A program made the translations under genes and the position numbers. DNA of 64,000 bases from positions 30,361,879 to 30,425,878 of the forward strand of contig NC_065571.1 of NCBI RefSeq assembly GCF_937616625.2, given 5' to 3'. This DNA comes from Mercurialis annua (lineage: Eukaryota > Streptophyta > Magnoliopsida > Malpighiales > Euphorbiaceae). Below are positions 24,501-37,480 of the stretch, piece after piece. The notes beneath the pieces were generated by a model. The model saw only the letters and a program-made list of their open reading frames with translations. It searched no databases and had not been told where the DNA came from. Each line of letters begins with the position of its first letter. Positions within the stretch are counted from its first letter, which is position 1.

Positions 24501-25486
24501 ACGTTTAAACGTTACGAAAAAAATCCAAACGTTTCACCTTTTTGCGATTTAAGCCTAACGTTTACAAACGTTACGAAACAAATCAAAATGTTTCACCTTT
24601 TTAGCGATTTAAACCAAACATTTAAAATGTTATGAAACCAATCCAAATGTTTAAAACGTTACGAAACAAAACCAAACGTTTCACCTTTTTAGCGATTTAA
24701 GACAAACGTTTACAAACATTACGAAATAAATCCAAACGTTTAACCTTTTTAGAAATTTAAGGCAAACGTTTAAAACGTTACGAATCCGATCCAAACGTTT
24801 ATAATTTTACGAAACAAATCCTCACGTTTCACCTTTTTAGCAATTTAAGCCAAACATTTAAAACGTTACGAAAAAAATCCTAAGTTTTCACTTTTAAGCG
24901 ATTTAAGCCAAACGTTTAAAACGTAACGAAACAAATCCTAACGTTTCAACTTATTAGCGATTTAAGCAAAACGTTTAAAACATTACAAAACAAATCCAAA
25001 CGTTTGAAACGTTACGAAATAAATCCTAACGCTTCACCTTTTTTGCTATTAAAGTCGAAAGTTTAAAATTTTATAAAACATATCAAAACGTTTCCCCTTT
25101 CTAGCGATTTAAGCTAAACATTTAGAATATTAAGAACCAAATCCAAACGTTTCACATTTTTAGCGATTTAAGCCAAACGTTTACAGACGTTTACAAAACA
25201 AATCCAACCGTTTCACCTTTTTAGCGATTATAGCCAAACATTTAAAATGTTACAAAACCAATCTAAACGTTTCACCTTTTTATCGATTGAAGCCAAACAT
25301 TTACATACGTTACGAAACCAATCCAAACGTTTACCAACGTTGCCAAACAAATCCAAACGTTTCACCTTTTCTGTGATATAATCCAAACGTTTAAAACGTT
25401 ACGAAATAAATCCAAACGTTTACAACATTACGAAACAAAACCAATTGTTTCACCTTTTTTAGCGATTTAAGCCAAACGTTAACAAA
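18541..25486 (+). repeat. Satellite array, uniform + orientation
   Basis: About 6.9 kb of head-to-tail satellite without an orientation switch that I could see. The B box starts AAACGTTTCACCTTTTTAGC and ends GATTTAAGCC. The A box starts AAACGTTTAAAACGTTACG and ends AAACAAATCC or AAACCAATCC. Order is B-A (59-60 bp) or B-A-A (88-90 bp); in the B-A-A form the first A box usually carries CCAATCC. It contains higher-order copies at an offset of about 3.35 kb (18.8-19.6 and 22.15-22.95 kb). No gene. Confidence 0.95.
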
Positions 25487-25489
25487 TAA

Positions 25490-25636
25490 GATCTCATACG
25501 AGACCTGATTTTGTAGTGGTTCTCGTCCGAGACTCAAGGTCTCATACGAGACCTTATCAAATAAGGCATAGTCTAGTACGAGACCATGGTTCTCGAACGA
25601 TAACAGCTTGAAATTTGTTGTTCTCGTTCGAGAACA
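25490..25636. repeat. LTR palindrome cassette, GGTCTC/CTCGTTCGAG variant
   Basis: Includes GATCTCATACGAGACC, GGTCTCATACGAGACC and GTTCTCGTTCGAGAAC. It is placed at the equivalent LTR position to the other cassettes but differs in sequence from all of them. Confidence 0.75.
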
Positions 25637-25812
25637 GCGTATCCTTCGGGAGGGGCATTTTTAACCTCTAATATTTCACGAATCAGTTCTTTTAAATACG
25701 TAAACCCTAAACCTAATTCATTCTCCACACTTCAGACAATCCATAGCCGTCTTCCGTTCACTTTTTCTCTGAAGTTTAACGCTCAAAAATCCTTTCCAAA
25801 GTTTGTTGTCCG

Positions 25813-27745
25813 GTAAGTTTTCTTTAACTCATTGAATCCAGTTTTTACGTTTGAACGGCATTACGTAATTTTGATTGTTCTCATTCGCTTCTAGATCGAA
25901 ATCAATATCGTTTGTTTCCAGACGTTCTAGACTCGTGTCCCTTCGATCCCCCACCTCGTTTTTGTTGAACAGTACGCTATAGATCTTGTTCCATTTGTCG
26001 TACGGTTTCTGTTTTTGGAATTGCTTAATCTGTTTTGATATTGCTGTTTACTGTCGATGTTTAATTCCTTTCATTGGTGTTAAATTCATTGTTATTCATG
26101 ATCTTAGACCTCGAAGGATATTCGAAATCGTAAATAAGTTAATTGGCTTGTTTGAAATTTCGTTTGGTTCCATCATCGTCAATGAATGGTTTGCGCCGAT
26201 CCTCTTTAATGTGTTCAAGGTTTTGATATTGATTCATGGATGTCATTGGCATTAGGTAGCATTTGGTTAAGTTTTGGTGTTGAATCATTAAGGGTATATG
26301 GAGTTAGGTTGATAGAAATATTGGCGGGGATAATTCTTTTGAAATGAGGAAGATGATGGCTATTTGGTCACTTTGATCATTACATTGTTTTGTTTGAATT
26401 AATCAGGTCCTTTAACTTATTTCCATTTTGTTTCGATAATAACTTTGATTTTAAATAGACAATTGGTATACGTTAAGTTTTTATAACTTAAATTAATATA
26501 AATACTCGGGTAATTATATGTAGTTTTAATTGTATTGTCAATTTGGCTAAATTGCGGATTAGCCCCTAAAGTTTCTAAAAGACTTGTTTAAGTTAAATTT
26601 TATCTATTGGATAACTTTTGGATTTTTAATTAAATTATGAATTAGTAAATTGAGATCGAATAATTAATTTGATTTCGGATATCAAATTGGCTAAAGTGCA
26701 GTTTAGCCCCTAATTGGCTAAAGTACAGTTTAGTCCCTAAACTTTTATAAACTTTAAATGGTTAGATTTTCGGGTTGTAACTTTGGTTATTTGAAATTGA
26801 AGTCATTGGGTTCCGCTTTTAAAATGGATTATTATTTTGTTAAATTATTTTATAAATATAAACTCGGGTTTATATTTGATAAACGTTTTGAGTTGGGTTA
26901 GACTTGGGTCACCCGACAAGTGAGGTTAGCGTGGTAGTTATTGGTAACTCGGCTAACCAACTATTTGGAAATTAATTATTATTTAAAGATTATTAAATAA
27001 TATTTGTAAATCGGATTTTAAGCGAGAACTCAATAGACTTATATAAATTGGACTTTATTACCTATTGGGTATTTTTGTGTGTTGCTTTGGATTATTTATT
27101 TCTGACGTGTTATTTGTACTAGTCCTATGTGGTGTCTAGTACTCTCTAGAGTTAGGGTCTGTTTTTAATAATTATTTTATTTGTCTAGACCGGTCTACTG
27201 TTCGTGCTTCAGAGGCAAACCAGGATTAGTTGCTTGCCGGTTATCACGTGGATTAGCAAGCAGTGAGTTTGTACTTACTATTTACCGCTTTATTAAGTAA
27301 ATTGTTATTTTAATAATAAATATATATACTGTACGTATATTTCGAACTGTTTTTATATTATGGCTTCAAGTTGGAACATACTACCTAATGAGCATCATTA
27401 GGACTGCGTGCACACCGGCATTGATCTGGGTAAGTTATATATTGAAACGTGGTAACTCGGTGTGAGCATAGCTCTCGGGACCAGGTAGAGTAACTCGGTG
27501 TAGCTCAGCTCTCGGGACTCTGGTATAAGTGTGCTCAGTGGTAACTCGGTGTAGCTCAGTTCTTGGTACCAGACCTATTGGATTATGTTTATATTTAGAA
27601 TTGTGGATTAGGGTTCCACTATTATTCGTAATATCGTTATTAAATGTTTTAAACGGCTTTAAAGGTTTTCCACTTAATAAATGTAGATAGTGGTATAAAC
27701 TCATCTCTGTATATCTAACCCCGTTGTTTTCCCAATTTTCCCCAG
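25813..27745 (+). other. Predicted intron inside the truncated LTR
   Basis: Donor GGTAAGT at 25813, 115-122 bp after TTTAAATA (25691-25698). The acceptor is CTAAC, pyrimidine tract and CCCCAG ending at 27745. Length would be 1933 bp. The CTAAC branch fits the plant CTRAY consensus, as does CTGAC in the other copies. Motif evidence only. Confidence 0.42.
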
Positions 27746-27789
27746 GGTTATGAGCTGAGAGAGTCTGGTGATCTCCGCATTTACTTTTC

Positions 27790-30700
27790 TTCGTTACAAA
27801 ACCAATCCAAACGTTTACAATTGTCGCCAAACAAATCCAATTTTTCCAATTGTTATTTAAAACGTTACAAAACCAATCCAAACGTTTCACCTTTTTAGCG
27901 ATTGAAGACAAACATTTACATACGTTACGAAACCAATCCAAACGTTTACAAACGTCGCCAAACAAATCCAAACGTTTCACATTTTCTGCGATATAATCTA
28001 AACGTTTAAAACGTTACGAAACAAATCCAAACGTTTACAACATTACGAAACAAAACCAATTGTTTCATCTTTTTTAGCTATTTAAGCCAAACGTAAACAA
28101 ACGTTACGAAACAAATCCAAACGTTTCACCTTTTTAGCGATTTAAGCCAAACATTTGAAACGTTACGAAACCAATCCAAAACGTTTAAAACATTAAGAAA
28201 CAAATCCAACTGTTTCACCTTTTTAGCGATTTAAGCCAAACGATAACAATCATTACGAAACAAATCCAAATGTTTCACCTATTTAGCAATTTAAGCCAAC
28301 GTTTACAAACGTTAAAAAACGAATGCAAACGTTTCCCCTTTTTAGCGATTTAAGCCAAACGTTTGTAAACGTTACATTACAAATCCAAACATTTCACCTT
28401 TTTAGCGATTTAAGCCAAACGTTTAATACGTTACGAAACCAATCCAAATGTTTAAAATGTTACGAAACAAATCCAATTATCACCTTGTTAGCGATTTAAG
28501 CCAAACGAATAAAACGTTACGAATCAAATCCAAATGTTTCACTTAATAAGCAATTTAAGCAAAACGTTTACAAACATTATGAAAAAAATCCGAACGATTC
28601 ACCTTTTTAATGATTTAAGCCAAACGTTTAAAACATTACGAAACCAATCCAAACGTTTAAAATGTTAGGAAACAAATCCAAACGTTTCACCTTTTTAGAG
28701 ATTTAAGCTAAATGTTTACAAAAGTTACGAAACGAATCCAAATGTTTCACCCTTATAGTAATTTAAGCCAAACGGTTGAAACATTATGAAACCAATTACG
28801 AACAAATACAAATGCTTCACCTTTTTAGTGATTTAAGCCAAACGTTTAAAAACATTAAGAAACAATTCCAAACGTTTCGCCTTTTTAGCGATTTCAATCA
28901 AACGTTTAAAACATTACAAAACCAATCCAAATGTTTAAAATGTTACAAAACAAATCTAAACGTTTCACCTTTTTAGCGATTTAAGCCTAACGTTTACAAA
29001 CGTTACGAAACAAACCCAAACGTTTCACCTTTTTAGCGATTTAAACCTAACGTTTAAAACGTTATGAAACCAATCCAAACGTTTAAAATGTTACGAAACA
29101 AAACCAAACGTTTAATCTTTTTAGCGATTTAAGCCAAACGTTTACAAACTTTACGAAGCAAATCCAAACGTTTAACTTTTTAGCAATTTTAGACAACGTT
29201 TAAGACGTTACAAAACCGATCCAAATGTTTTAAACGTTACGAAATAGATCATATGGTTTCCTCTTTTTAGCAATTTAAGTCAAACGTGTAAAACGCTACG
29301 AAACAAATCCTAACTTTTCACCTTTCTAGTGATTTGAGCCAAACGTTTAAAATGTTACGAAATAAATCCTAACGTTTCACCTTTTTAGCGATTTAAGCCA
29401 AACGTTTAAAACGTTACGGAACAAATCCTAAACATTTTTAGCAATTTGAGCCATACGTTTAAAACGTTACAAAACCAGTTCAGTCGTTTACTACGTTACG
29501 AAACAAATCGTACGTTTCACCTTTTTAGAGTTCTAATACAAACGTTTAAAATGTTATGAAACAAATCCTAATGTTTCATCTTATTAGCGATTTAAGATAA
29601 ACGTTTAAAACGTTACGAAACAAATCCTAACATTTCACCTTTTTAGCGATTTAGGCCAAGTTAAAAATGTTACAAAACAAATCCTAATGTTTCACCTTTT
29701 TAGCAATTTAAGCCAAATGTTTAAAACGTTACGACACAAATTCTAAGCGTTTAAAACGTTACAAAACAAATCCCTGGCGTTTCACTTTTTAGCGATTTAA
29801 GCCAAACATTTAAAACGTTACAAAAGAAATCCAAACGTTTTACCTTTTAAGCGATTTAAGCCAAACGTTTAATATGTTACGAAACAAATACAAACGTTTA
29901 AAACGTTACGAAACAAATCGTAATGTTTCATCTTTTTAGCGATTTAAGCCAAACATTTCCAAACGTTACAAAACATATCCAAACCTTTCACATTTTTAGC
30001 GATTTAAGCCAAAAGTTTAAAACGTTACAAAACCAATCTAAACATTTAAAATGTTACGAAACAAATCCAAACATTTCACCTTTTTAGTGATTTAAGCCAA
30101 ACTTTTACAAACGTTACGAAACCAAAAACGTTACCAAACAAAACCCAACGTTTCACCTTTTTAGCGATTTAAACCAAAAGTTTCAAACATTACGAAACCA
30201 ATCCATATGTTTAACACATTACGAAACAAATCCAAACGTTTCACCTTTTTAGCGATTTAAGCCAAACGTTTAAAACGTTAAGAAACAAATCCTAACGCTT
30301 CACCTTTTTGCAATTTAAATCAAACCTTTAAAAACTTACGAAACAAATCCTAACTTTTCAACTTTTTAGCGATTTAAGTCTAACGTTTACAAACGTTACG
30401 AAACAAATCTTAACGTTTCACCTTTTTAGTGATTTAAGCCAAACATTTAAAACGCTATGAAACCAATCCAAACGTTTAAAACGATACAAAACAAATCCAA
30501 ACGTTTCACCTTTTTAGAGATTTAAGACAAACATTTACAAACATTACGAAAGAAATCCAAATTTTTCACCTTTTTAGCTATTTAAGCCAAACATTTAAAA
30601 CGTTACGAAACAATTCCAAACGATTCCCCTTTTTAGTAATTTAAGCCAAATGTTTAAAACGTTATGAAATCAATCCAAACGTTTAAAACATTACGAAAAA

Positions 30701-33700
30701 AATCCAAATGATTCACCTTTTGAGCGATTGAAGCCAAACGTTTACAAACATTACGAAACAAATCTAAACATTTCACCTTTTTAGCGATATACGCCAAGAT
30801 TTAAAACGTTATGAAACCAATCCAAAGGTTTAAAACGTTAAGAAACAAATTCTAACGTTTCACCTTTTTAGCGATTTATGCCAAACGGTTTACAAAGGAT
30901 ACAAAATAAATCCAAGCGTTTCACCTTTTTAGCAATATAAGCCAAATAATTAAAATGTAATGAAACCAATCCAAACGTTTAAAAAGTTATGAAATAAATC
31001 CTAACGTTTCACCTTTTTAGCGATTTAAGCCAAACGTTTGAAACGTTATGAAACAAATCCTAACGTTTCACCTTTTTAGTGATTTAAGCCAAACGTTTAA
31101 AACGTTACGAAACGAATCCTAACGTTTCACCTTTTTAGTGATTTAAGCCAAACGTTTAAAACGTTACGAAACAAATCCTAACGTTTCACCATTTTAGCGA
31201 TTTAAGCCAAACGTTTACAAACGTTACGAAACAAATTCAAACGTTTCACCTTATTAGTGATTTAACCCAAACGTTTAAAAAGTTACGAAACCAATCCAAA
31301 CGTTTAAAACGTTACAAAACAAATTCAAACGTTTCACCTTTTTAGCGATTTAAGCCAAACGTTTACAAATGTTTTAAAACAAATCCTAATGTGTCACCTT
31401 TTTAGAGATTTAAGCCAAACGTTTTAAAACGTTACGAAACAAATCTAATCCTTTAAAACGTTATGAAACAAATTCACACGTTTCAGCTTATTAGCGATTT
31501 AAGCCAAACATTTAAAACGTTACGAAACAAATCCTAATTTTTTCCCTTTTAGCGTTTAAGCCAATTTTTTAAAATGATACGAAACAAATCCTAACGTTTC
31601 ACCTTTTTAGCAATATAAGCCAAACGTTTGAAACGTTACGACACAAATCCAAACGTTTAAAACGTTACGAATAAAATCCCTAACGTTTCACTTTTTAGAA
31701 TTTTTAAACCAAACGTTTAACACGTTACAAAACAAATACACAAGTTCTACATTTTTAGCGATTTAAGCCAAACTTTTATATGTTACGAAACAAATTAATA
31801 CGTTTAAAATGTTATGAAAAAAATCCTAATGTTGCACCTTTTTAGCGATGTAAACCGAACATTTAAATTGTTACAAAACAAATACAAACGTTTCTCCTTT
31901 TTAGCGATTTAAGCCAAACGTTTCACCTTTTTAGCAATTTAAGCCAAACATTTAAAACGTTACGAAACTAATACAGACGCTTAAAACGTTACGAAACAAT
32001 TCGAAATGTTTCCCATTTTAGCGATTTAAGCCAAATGTTTACAATCGTTGCGAAATAAATCCAAACGTTTCCCCTTTTTAGCGATTTAAGACATACGTTT
32101 AGAACTTTACGAAACCAATCCAAACGTTTAAAACGTTACGAAAAAAATCTAAACGTTTCACCTTTTTAGTGATTTAAGCCAAACGTTTAAAATAATACGT
32201 AACAAATCCAAACGTTTCACCAATTTAGCAATTTAAGCCAAATGTTTACGAACGTTAAGAAACAAATCCTAATGTTTCACCTTTTTAGCTATTTAAGCCA
32301 AACATTTAAAATGTTACGAAAGCAATCAAAACGTTTAAAATGTTACGAAACAAATCCAAACGTTTCACCTTTCTAGAGATATAAGCTAAACGTTTGCAAA
32401 CGTTACGAAACAAATCAAAACTTTTCACCTTTTTAGCGATTTAAGCGAAACGATAAAAACATTATGAAACCAATCCAAACGCTTAACATGTTATGAAGCG
32501 AATCCAAACGTTTGACCTTTTTAGTGATTTAAGCCAAACGTTTAAAACAGTTATGAAACAAATCCAAATGTTTCAATTTTTTACCGATTTAGGCCAAATG
32601 TTTAAAACGTTACAAAACAAATCAAAACATTTCACCTTTTTAGTGATTTAAGCCAAACGTTTAAAACGTTACGAAGCAAATCCTAACGTTTCCCCAATTT
32701 AACGATTTAAGCCAAACGTTTACAAACGTGACAAAACAAATCCTCACGTTTCACCTTTTTAGCTATTGAAGCCAAACGTTTAAAACGTTACAAAACCAAT
32801 CCAATCCATTAAAACGTAGCCAAACGTTTAAAACATTATGAAACAAATCCAAACGTTTCCACTTTTTAGCGATTTAAGCCAAACGTTTAAAACGGTATGA
32901 AACCAATCCAAACGTTTAAAACGTTACGAAACCAATCCCAACGTTTCACCTTTTTAGCAATTTAAGCAACACGTTTACAGACATTACGAAACGAATCAAA
33001 TCGTTTCCCAAATTAAGAGATCTATGCAAAACGTTTACAAACGTTACGACACAAATCTAAACGTTTCACCTTTTTAGCGATTTAAGCCATATGTTTAAAA
33101 CTTTACGAAACCAATTCAAATGTTGAACACGTTACGAAAAAAATTCAAACGTTTCACCTTTTTGGCGATTTAAGCCAAACGTTTAAAACATTACGTAACA
33201 TATCCAAACTATCACCAATTTAGCGATTTAAGCCAAACGTTTACAAACGTTAAGAAACAAATCCTAACGTATCGCCTTTTTAGCTATTTAAGCCAAACGT
33301 TTAAAATGTTACGAAACCAATGAAAACGTTTAAAATGTTACGAAACAAATCCAAACGTTTCATCTTTCTAGAGATTTAAGATAAACATTTGCAAACGTTA
33401 CGAAACAAATCAAAACGTTTCACCTTTTTAGCGATTTACGCCAAACGTTAAAAACATTATGAAACCAATCCAAAAGCTTAACACGTTATGAAACAAATCC
33501 AAACGTTTCCCCTTTTTAGTGATTTATACCAAACGTTTGAAAAAACAAATCCAAATGTTTCAATTTTTAGCGATATAAGCCAAATGTTTAAAACGTTACG
33601 AAACCAATCCAAACGTTTAAAATGTTACGAAACAAATCAAAATGTTTCACCTTTTTAGCGATTTAAGCCAAACATTTAAAATGTTACGAAACAAATCCAA

Positions 33701-35187
33701 ATGTTTCACCAATTTAACGAATTAAGCCAAATGTTTACAAACGTGGCAAACAAATCCTCATGTTTCACATTTTTAAATATTGAAACGTTTAAAACGTTAC
33801 AAAACCAATCCAATCGTATTAAACGTACGAAAGAAATCCAAACGTTTCCCCTTTTTAGCGATTTAAGCCAAACGTTTAAAACGTTACGAAACAAATCCTA
33901 ACGTGTCACCTTTTTAGCGATATAAGACAAACGTTCAAATCGTTACGAAAAGAAACCCAACTTTTCACATTTTTAGCGATTTAAGCCAAACGTTTACAAA
34001 TGTTACGAAATAAATACTAACGTTTAACCTTTTTTGCGATTTAAGCCAAACGTTTAAAATGTTATGAAACAAATCCAAACGTTTAAAACGTTACGAAACA
34101 AATCCAAACGTTTCACCTTTTTAGAGATTTAAGTCAAATGTTTACAAACATTACGAAACAAATCCAAGCATTTCACCTTTTTACCTATTTAGGCCAAACG
34201 TTTAAAATGTTACGGAAAAAATCCTAACGTTTCACCTTTTTAGCGCTTAAATCCAAACGTTTACACCGTTACGGAACCAATCCAAACGGTTAAATCTTTA
34301 CGAAACACATCCTAATGTTTACCCAGTTTAGCGATTTCAGCAAAACATTCAAAACGTTTCGAAACATATCCAAACATTTGACCTCTTTATCGATTTAAGC
34401 CAAATGTTTAAAACGTTACGAAACCAATTTAAAAGTTTCAAAACAAATCCAAACGTTTCCCTTTTTAGCGATTTAAGCAAAACGTTTATTATCGTTGCGA
34501 AACAAATCCAAACGTTTCACCTTTTTAGCGATTCAAGCAAAACGTTTAAAACGTTATGAAACCAATCCAAACGTTTAAAACGTTACAAAACAAATCCAAA
34601 CGTTTCACCATTATAGAAATTAAAGCCAAACATTTACAAACATTACGAAACCAATCCAAACGTTTCAGCTTTTTAGCGATTTAAGCTAAACGTTTAAAAC
34701 GTTACGAAACAAATCCAAACGTTTAAAACGTTACGAAACAAATTCTAACATTTCACTTTTTTGGCGATTTAAGCCAAACGTTTAAGACGTTACGAAACAA
34801 ATCCTAACGTTCACCTTTTTAGCAATATAAGCCAAACGTTTAAAACGGTACGACATAAATCCAAACATTTAAAACGTTATGAAACAAATCCCTAGCGTTT
34901 CACTTTTTAGCGATTTAAGCCAAACATTTAAAACGTTACAAAAGAAATCCAAACGTTTTACCTCTTTAGCGATTTAAGCCAAACGTTCGCTTCACCTTTT
35001 TAGCGATTTAAGCCAAACGTTTTAAATGTTACGAAACAAATCCTATCGTTTCACCATTTTAGCGATTTAAGCCAAACGTTTAAAATGTTATGGAAAAAAA
35101 GTCCAAAGGCTTCAAACATTACGAAACAAATCCTATTGTTTCACCTTTTTAGCGATTGAAGCCAAACATTTACAAACATTATGAAAC
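27790..35187 (+). repeat. Satellite array, uniform + orientation
   Basis: About 7.4 kb of head-to-tail satellite. It contains near-regular 59-bp B-A runs (about 31000-31210). It also carries collinear copies of segments found elsewhere: 27.99-28.8 kb matches 23.58-24.4 kb, 31.45-32.05 kb matches 19.86-20.46 kb, and 33.2-33.55 kb matches 32.2-32.56 kb. It ends at the GAAAC target duplication (35183-35187). The open frames at 28776-28976 and 33701-33901 are periodic satellite translations. Confidence 0.95.
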
Positions 35188-37066
35188 TGTCACGACCCAA
35201 TTTCATGAATCGTGACTGGCGCTAGGGTATGGGTATGGTCATACCAAAACCCGTAGCAAGCCTCGCGGAAATCAATCAAACACATTAACGTGCAGAAACT
35301 GCTCGGGGGCAACCGAGACTGCAACCTAAGTCTAGCAATTTATATTACAGTTCTAATATAAAGAACTTAAATATCCAAAATGCTCAACAGTATGCCTTAA
35401 ATATAATATTAAAATAATCCAGAGTAAACATGCCAATAATAAATAATCGATCAAATCGACAATCCCAAAGTGCAATAATAAATGTAAGATATAAACTAGT
35501 TCTACTGCAGTCTAAGAGTTTGAAAACATTAACTAGTTTAAATAACATAAAACCTCCGATGAATCAAAAGAATCGGAGTGGACCAGCTTTCAAATCATAA
35601 ACCCGTAAAATTTGGGAAAACAACGGGGTCAGATATACTGAGATGAATTCACAATACTATTTATATTTATTAAGTTTAAAACCCTTAAATAAAAACATTT
35701 TATACTAATATACTATGATTATGGAAAACAGTATTGAAATGATCACATCATAAGTATGACATAGCATACTGATAAACCCAGAGTGGACGGGAACATATCC
35801 TCGTCATATACCAGCGTAAGCCAGACATTAGTCTGCCGATCCCAAAGTACTTACCAGTGCACACATTCTCGATACAAGCCTATCGAGCAGCTCGTTTCAA
35901 TCGAGATCGATAATCCGTAAAAACAGTTCAAAAGCATTTGTAATATTAAAATATGATGTGTTACTTAATAAAACGGTAAATAGCACTACAAACTCACTGC
36001 TTGCTTATCCACGTGAAACTTCGGCAAACAGCTAACCCTGGTTCGACTCCGGAGCGCGAATAGTCGAAGAGTCTAAAAATAAATCATACTTTAAAACCAC
36101 TCCAACCCCTAACTCTAAGAATGACACCACGTAGGACTAGCACAATTAAACAAACAATTAAATATTACACAGAGAACACAATTCTCAATAAATCATAATG
36201 CCGAAAATAAATCAAGCCTATTGAGTTCATATTTTAAAAATCCAATCCGAAAATATTAATTAAATAATATTTAATTAATATATAAAATCCTTTCCTCAAA
36301 TAGTGGGTTAACCGAGTTTCTTAATACTACCAAGCTAAACCCACATGTCGGTGACCCAAGTCTAAACCGACCCAACTAATAATCCAGAATTATAAACCAC
36401 AGTTTATAATTATAATTTTACAAAAATATTAATCAATATCAAAATAGAACTCAATAGCTTGAAACCCAAGTAATTAAAGATTACCGGCAAAATATTTCAT
36501 TAAATAAATCAATAATTCAATAAATGGCTAAATCATAAATTTAGCCAATTAGCATGCTAAGCCAAAATCACAAACCAATAATTAGATAAAAATATCAAAT
36601 TTCTTCTTTATAATAAATCACATAAATAATATAAAAGTTAAACTAAAATTTAATCACATTGGCACATTAAGCCAAAAAGTGTCACCTGAGAATTTATAAA
36701 TTTATAACTAATTTGACAAACTTTCAAATTAAATGAAATCCCCAATTCCCATTTAATATAGTCAATTTATAAAATCATATATCAACTATAATAAGTATAA
36801 TATTAATTTAAATTTAAAATATTAATGCCCAAAGTAATTTCAACTTATAAATAGTAATATTTCATTAGATCGCTAATTGATAAGTCGAAACAAATTCCGT
36901 AGATTAATATTTAAATCAATATAAAATAATTAATAAAGTAACTGAAGGGGTTAAACAATTTAACACCAAATAAGTTAGTTGCCTAAAAAGATATTTAGCC
37001 AAAAGTAAATCATAACATGCAACCACCTAATGCCACATGATCATCCCCTTCATTGTATAACCCAAA
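35188..37066 (-). mobile_element. Interrupted solo LTR, right (3') half on the - strand
   Basis: Starts TGTCACGACCCAATTTCATG at the GAAAC duplication and runs to the insertion point of the complete element. The other half is 47775-48974. It is the same subfamily as bases 1-1315. The acceptor-like site is damaged: where other copies have CCAG|G, this reads ACGGG on the - strand. It contains no triple CTCGGGAC repeat, a difference from the other solo LTRs. Confidence 0.9.
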
Positions 37067-37480
37067 TGTCACGACCCATTTTCATGAATCGCGACCGGCG
37101 CTAGGGTATGGGTAATGTAGTACCGAAACCCGTAGCTAGCCTTTCGTTTATCACATAAACACATAAACCTGCAGAAAACCAATGCTCGGGGGCAACCGAG
37201 ACTTCAGCCTAAAACTAGCAGTTATAATATTCAACAGTTAATGTAACATGCTTAATCAAATCCGAGTCTAAAATAGATTTATCATGAATTAATGTAAATA
37301 ATACAGCATGCCAGAGCAATATAACCAGTCGAACCAATCCGACAAAATAATAATAATAATAAAGACGTCTAGTTACTACTGCGGTCTATGAATAAAACAG
37401 TTTTACAGTTCTACTAAAACAAATGGAACCTCCGAGGAAAAGTAAAAGCAGAGATCACCAGACTCTCTCAGATCATAACC

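Larger units (their letters stand above)
25487..27789 (+). mobile_element. LTR fragment truncated at both ends
   Basis: Starts within the palindrome cassette (GGTCTCATACGAGACC) instead of at TGTAATACCCC, and stops in CGCATTTACTTTTC. It therefore lacks roughly the first 170 and last 415 bases compared with the 7663-10529 copy. Donor GGTAAGT (GT at 25813), the triple CTCGGGAC repeat, branch CTAAC (27714-27718) and CCCCAG (AG at 27744-27745) remain. There is no target duplication; instead about 310 bp of satellite before the fragment (25174-25486) recurs directly after it (27790-28102). The open frame at 27435-27980 spans the junction and is not a gene. Confidence 0.88.

Noticed and set aside
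10530..25486. CRISPR-like array or minisatellite gene
   Set aside because: Repeats have no unique spacers of constant length. It is a eukaryotic tandem satellite.
25700..25720. Telomere-like AAACCCTAAAC
   Set aside because: Less than two repeats, located in the LTR leader where AAACCCTA is common. Not a telomeric tract.
27435..27980. 181-codon open frame, the longest outside pol
   Set aside because: It spans the LTR fragment/satellite junction and reads through LTR sub-repeats and satellite. No domain.
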